DNA from: Spirodela intermedia
Lineage: Eukaryota > Streptophyta > Magnoliopsida > Alismatales > Araceae
DNA: 64,000 bases
Assembly (NCBI GenBank): GCA_902729315.2
Contig: LR746271.1
Span: 2,378,001 to 2,442,000 of the forward strand
Direction: 5' to 3'
Below are positions 59,101 through 64,000 of the stretch, piece after piece. The notes beneath the pieces are model-generated. The model searched no databases. It saw only the letters and a list, made by a program, of their open reading frames with translations, and had not been told where the DNA came from. Made by a program: the position numbers and the translations under genes. Position 1 is the first letter of the stretch; each line of letters begins with the position of its first letter.

Positions 59101-60417
59101 AAGACATCCACTTAGAATCATTTTTATTTTTAGCGCAAATGTTTCAAATTCAAATTACAGTTTATACCTTTTGATTGGATGTAATGATTTAAATGTATGG
59201 AATACACATGTATGAGATGTCAAGTACTTAGATAATTTGGGATCAAGAATATCAGTTGAATATGTGTCTCAAATCATCTTTTATGTTGGTACATATATGA
59301 CTAATGTGTCATCAATTTTGTAGTTAGTTTATCAAATTCTCATTGAAGCATTTTCAACCATAATGAAACGAATATGAATGTTATGATTTAATGACATGGA
59401 GTAATGGTTTCACGCAAGGATATTCGAAAGAACTTAACAGGCATATCATATCAAATTTCCACCTATTCAAATTTATGCTTTTTCCAACAAAAATGATGTA
59501 GAAGATGTTAGAGATATGAGAAATTTTCTCCAAATGATTCATTTATATATTCCAATGTTTTGAATGGATAAAGTAATTAATATACACATATCTTCTTAAC
59601 AGAAAATGATCTCTCGAGTGTAGTGCCCACATTTAAAAATTAGTGAAAATCAATGAAAAGTGAAGAGGTTGCTAAAACTCAAGAAAATCATTTACTCCAA
59701 TATTCAATCTTCCAAAGATGAACCTCAAAGTCAACCTCAACCTCTAGAGGAGGCCTGCAGCAATATCTTCCATTATATATTACAGGTTAAATCTAACATT
59801 ATAGTCTAACCTCAACCTAACCAAATGTCAAGAAGTTTCAGAGCATCAAAGTAAAGCTTGAAAGGGAGGACTTCTGAAAGGTTGACATAATCACTCATAG
59901 TGCTTGAAATTTGGAGTAAGTCAAGCATTTAAACACCTTTATCCTACTTTTAATAGAGTGAAGTTTTCTACTAGCCATTGCAACATGTTTTATCTTCAGT
60001 GGCTAGGCACTTTAGTTCTTTAAGTTTACTGTTTTTTGTCAAAGATACCATTAGAAATTGTTAACAAGGGCTGATAATTACTACCGTATGGTAAATGCTT
60101 CTATAAAACACATCTATATTTTGCATGCAGTTTTTGGCACAATTTTCATATCTCTCCATTCTTGTGTAAAAATAGACATTTTGCCTTAAGATCAAAGATC
60201 AGATCATACATTTTCTATTTTATTTTTTCTCATCTCAACATTTATAGCCTATAAGGTAGCTTTTTTGTTAGTGGATGTATAATGACCCTAGTTTTTATAA
60301 CATGAATGAATGTAAGTATAATGGGAACTTCAAAATTAGAATTTATAATATTTAAAATAAAATTCAAGGAATCAAGTATAAAATCATGGACTCAAAGCCT
60401 CAATTGATTATGGCGAG
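56188..60417. other. Gene-free AT-rich region
   Basis: The first 120 bp are the GC-rich upstream region of the AKR gene. The remainder has no conserved coding blocks, LTR ends or RNA genes that I recognise. It is likely old repeat-derived DNA. Confidence 0.5.
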
Positions 60418-60448
60418 GGGCACAATCCAAATATTATTTTGGATTGTG

Positions 60449-60536
<88 letters not shown>
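60418..60536. repeat. 14-bp hairpin joined to a (TC)n(AC)n compound microsatellite
   Basis: Perfect arms 60418-60431 and 60438-60451 (GGGCACAATCCAAA and its complement, 6-nt loop) are followed directly by a TC run to 60490 and an AC run to 60536. Confidence 0.9.
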
Positions 60537-60538
<2 letters not shown>

Positions 60539-61619
60539 AACACACGATAGTGTTCATCCATTACTAAGGCAACTAAATGTGTTGGGTTTATATTTAATAT
60601 GTATGTCTTTTTGGTTACTTGTGTAAAACCCCTGTCTAGTGCTGCTTCTTTGCTAATCAATCGATTCCATGGATTGCTCGTTCATATCAATTTCTTACTA
60701 CCATTATAGATGTGAATGAAACTCAAGTCTGGAAGGTTTTCACCATATAAAATATGATCGATCCGTTGTTGGATATCTTTTTTCCAAACTCATAAATAAT
60801 GTATGAAAGAGCACAATGATGGGAGCCCAATGGCAATTGGATTATATATCTAGGATTGAGAATACAAGTTACCATCCTATATTTTGGACCAGCATTCACG
60901 TAATTAACTAGTAATTCCGCAGTCCTATTATGTGACACTTATTTATTTATTTATTTGAACTTGTAGAAGTCACTGGTGATTTTGTTGGAAGGCATCAAAG
61001 TCAAACATACCTTTAAAACGTTGAACAACAAACAGTGCTATTGCTGCAAGAATGTAGAGAGAGAGGGAGGGAGGGAGTTGCTATGGGGAACGTTATTGAG
61101 CAAGTTCAAGCAATGAAATATGGCCCATTGAACTTGCTAGCTTCTAAGTGAGATTGACTTGGATGAGCACAATGCCATAATGTGTCAATTTTTTTGTTTG
61201 AGCTAATATATTTTATTGAACCCAGGAAATAGCTAACATTGGATATATCATATCATCTAGAAAAGCTTCGATCCTTAACATCTTTCATTACAAGTTATTC
61301 GACAGCCTCATGGCCTTTGAAAAGGTCCACCTTACCCACCTGAATCATTTATTTGAAGAGTGATCTAAAACCATATAGAAGCCACGTTGATCTTTTTTTA
61401 ATAAATATTAGTGTGATTGAAAAGGTATAAAACCGGAAGTTTCAATAAGGAGCAAGAGACTACTCTGCAGTCAATCTCCTCAAGTAGGACATGACTGAAT
61501 AAAGGGCCAAAAAACACCTCAATTTCCACCAACGACAATGATTATTTTCCTTCCCCTGTTATCATAAAGACGGCCAAAATCTACAAAGACTATGAGAATG
61601 TATATATGCATTCAGATAA
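60537..61619. other. Spacer, 3' flank of HPPK-DHPS
   Basis: Holds a (TTTA)n run near 60940-60957. No gene was seen. The part next to 61620 is the probable 3' UTR of HPPK-DHPS. Confidence 0.5.
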
Positions 61620-63317
61620 TCAGCCAAGCAAACCTCCGCCCTTCTTCAACATTGCATCACAGAGCTTCGCCGCATCCGAGCAGTACCTAACATTATGGGC
61701 TCTCACAATGTTCGCACCGCCAAGGATTCCAGCCGTGACAGCAGCCACTGTTGCCGGATCTCTCTCTATTGGACTACTGTTGCCACAGATCTCACCAAGG
61801 AATCTCTTCCTCGATGGACCCACCAGGAGTGGAGCATGCGAGGCAGCAAGGCTTCTTGAGCCGAACTCCTCACGGATCCTCGGCAAGCCCATGAGGATCT
61901 CCAGGTTCTGGCTGGTTCTCTTTGAGAACCCAATCCCCGGGTCAGCAATCATCCTCCATGCAGGGATTCCCGAGAGCTCTGCTTCACTTATACGGGCACC
62001 CAGCTCACAAGCCACGTCCCTGCAGACATCCCCATAGCTTGTGTTCTCTCCGTCCTGCATCGTTGAGGGGTCTCCTCTCATGTGCATCACAACATATGGC
62101 ACTTCAAGGCCCGCAACTACTTGGAACATGTTGGAGTCGATCTGCCCAGCAGATACATCATTGATGATGTGAACTCCTCTCTTCACCGCCTCTGAAGCAA
62201 CTTCTGAGTAGAAGGTATCCACAGAGAGAAACTTCCCCTCCAGCTCAGGGATCCTTGGAATCGCCTCCAAGACAGGTAGTAATCTGTCTAGTTCTTCACT
62301 GACGGAAACCCTGTGGGCCAGCGGGCGGGTAGACTGAGCACCAATATCAATGATATCGGCCCCTTGTGATAATAGCAGTCTGATTTGTGAGATGGCATCA
62401 TCCACAGAACTGAGCTTTCCTCCATCGCTGAAGCTATCGGGAGTGAGATTGACAACACCCATGAGATGAGTCTTCTTCGACCAGTCCAACAAGCAGCTTC
62501 CAATGGGCAGAACCCTCCTCAGCCCCTCACAACCAACCAAGGATTCACCTCCAAGCCTCTTCCAAGCCTCAAACAGCCCACCGTCACACCCTGAAAGGGA
62601 ATGCCACGTGGCAACAGTATCATTATCCACAGAAGATCCCAATAGATCGATCAGGGGAGCGACCACAAAGGGCCTCTCCCACATGCGCTCGTGTGGAACT
62701 GTCAGAGCCTCTGAAGCAATCTTTACCCTTCCATAGAACAAGATATCAAGATCTATCGGTCGTGGGCCATACCTTATTCCGTCCTTTCGGCCCAAGTCCT
62801 TCTCTATTTGCTTGAGCAGAGCTAGTAAATCATGAGGAGCAAGCTTTGTGAGGCCCCTGACAGCCGAATTTAGAAAATTCGGCTGATCGGTTACATATGC
62901 AGCCTTTGTCTCATATAAACAGCCATGTCTTGTGATGCAAATGCCAGATTTTCTCATCATATGCAAGGCATCATTGAAATGCTTCAGCCTGTCGCCCACA
63001 TTGCTTCCCAGGGCAATCACCACTTCTTGCACTTCACTATGCACCTCAACTACCGTGTTATCAGGAGATGAATGGAGAAGAGATGATTGAACCGCTGTGG
63101 AAGAAAAAGCAAGGGGTTAGGGGGTCTTCATCAACCATAATGAAAACTCACGAACGGCGAATATAATCAATGTGAGCTGCTTCATAATATATCAGATTAA
63201 GAAGTATACATACTGACCATATATGGGCCTTAAAGGATTATGGCTAGCAGCATTCTTTCTTCTGAGTTCCTTCAACGCAAGGTGAAATACGGGGAGGATC
63301 TGATTGAATCTTGTCAT
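61620..63317 (-). CDS. Mitochondrial bifunctional HPPK-DHPS (folate synthesis)
   Basis: Two exons (63317-63218 and 63094-61620) join in phase to 524 residues; plant enzymes are about 515-555. The protein activates 6-hydroxymethyl-dihydropterin with ATP, then condenses it with p-aminobenzoate to give dihydropteroate. The N-terminus MTRFNQILPVFHLALKELRR is basic, rich in hydroxyl/hydrophobic residues and lacks acid except one Glu, fitting a mitochondrial presequence. HPPK (about 55-185) shows ALGSNVGDR, YETKAAYVTDQPNFLN and RYGPRPIDLDILFYG. DHPS (about 245-515) shows GVVNLTPDSFSDGG, DIGAQSTRP, HIINDVSAG, VMHMRGDPSTMQ, IADPGIGFSKRTSQN, LLVGPSRKRFLG and IVRAHNV. No key residue is missing. The 123-bp intron separates the presequence from the enzyme, which is nearly all in one exon. 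Confidence 0.96.
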
Positions 63318-63403
63318 AACAAAAAATATTGTTACCGTTGCAAACCACGCTCCCAGCAGCAGAAGTTGAGAATCATGGCCAGAAGAGACTTCTTGGCTTT
63401 ATT

Positions 63404-63463
63404 TTTCAAACGTTGGCACTAAACAGATGACAGTTTCAAACGTTGGCACTAAACAGATGACAG
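63404..63463. repeat. Exact tandem 30-bp duplication upstream of HPPK-DHPS
   Basis: 63404-63433 and 63434-63463 are identical (each begins TTTCAAACGTTGGCACTAAA). They lie 87 bp before the ATG on the minus strand, so in the leader or core promoter. Confidence 0.95.
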
Positions 63464-64000
63464 TTACATAGAGTACCTGAAAGCGTAAACAGCTACTAAA
63501 ATGAACAACATTATTCCATAAGCAGAAGGGTCCACTCCAAAATCTTCTGAGGGAAAACGAAAAAATAAAAAATCCAATGTCCTTAATTGAATAACAGTTT
63601 ACTTATCAATCTGGAAATTCTTTCGAATACTAAACCAGGGAAGAAAGTTAAGAAACATTCAAGAAAATCACAAAAACGTGCACATCTTCTCCTATACAAC
63701 TTTCCTGTGGCAGTAATAATAAGTATCTTTCTAATACATGTAGCCTTCAACAAAGGCAAAGGAAGGAAACTTCTCTGCCAACAGGAATGCTTTTATGTGA
63801 CATGTAGCAACAATAAATGTACAAATCAATGAAACTATGCATGATGCTCATCATTACCCTGAAAAGTATCTTGTTGTATAACCAATGCAGCCTTAGCTAC
63901 GTAAACATGCAAGTCACCATCATACTTACCGGAGACTACATTAGCCCACATAAAAAATCTCAAAAAACTTCACTTCAACCTTGAGGACAACATTAGCTGA
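63464..64000. other. HPPK-DHPS upstream region, nothing else recognised
   Basis: AT-rich, no conserved coding block and no clear TATA box in a convincing position. Confidence 0.4.

Noticed and set aside
1-64000. CRISPR array, toxin-antitoxin pair or other bacterial-type system
   Set aside because: No spaced direct repeats of CRISPR type and no such gene pairs; the regular 59-bp array is a contiguous minisatellite without spacers.

Overview
This is a nuclear chromosome segment of a flowering plant. The evidence is: genes with many GT-AG introns, long AT-rich intergenic DNA, degenerate Ty1-copia and Ty3-gypsy retrotransposons, abundant (AG)n microsatellites, a fused HPPK-DHPS folate gene, a phragmoplast kinesin (KIN-12A/B type) and a cytochrome b561-DOMON gene. 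GC-rich exons sit inside AT-rich introns. I cannot name the species. Six intact or near-intact protein genes and one tRNA gene could be modelled exon by exon; one further short intact reading frame encodes an isolated protease-propeptide domain.

Layout. 1-9.3 kb: a short 16S-rRNA-like organelle fragment at the left edge, then the 3' two thirds of a ULP2-type SUMO protease gene (+). 9.3-13.0 kb: a CAF1 deadenylase pseudogene and the broken 3' end of an At2g34460-like NAD(P)-binding protein gene, both (-). 13.07-18.0 kb: a decayed copia element (-). 18.3-19.3 kb: a short frame encoding only a papain-type propeptide (I29) domain (-), and a degenerate copy of the ULP2 3' end. 19.36-24.9 kb: an ER-type FKBP15 prolyl isomerase (-). 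26.56-36.52 kb: one gypsy element whose 3' half has been inverted in place. 36.9-43.9 kb: the KIN-12 kinesin (-), with a 59-bp minisatellite in its last intron. 45.9-47.5 kb: cytochrome b561-DOMON (+), with G-boxes and a TATA-like box upstream. 47.8 kb: tRNA-Lys(UUU). 48.8-49.0 kb: an aldo-keto reductase (AKR) pseudogene. 52.6-56.2 kb: the intact AKR gene (-). 56.2-61.6 kb: AT-rich DNA with no gene seen. 61.6-63.3 kb: mitochondrial HPPK-DHPS (-).

The most interesting structures are: (1) the 9.96-kb gypsy element with matching 5-bp target duplications (GAAAT) but its LTRs in opposite orientation, explained by a 5.83-kb internal inversion; (2) a direct duplication of a [tRNA-Lys + AKR] block in which copy one kept the tRNA and lost the AKR, while copy two kept the AKR and lost the tRNA; (3) the stand-alone I29 propeptide frame, a possible protease inhibitor; (4) a GC-AG intron in the catalytic part of the SUMO protease gene. 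The genes are functionally unrelated and form no pathway or operon. No bacterial-type defence system or CRISPR array is present.
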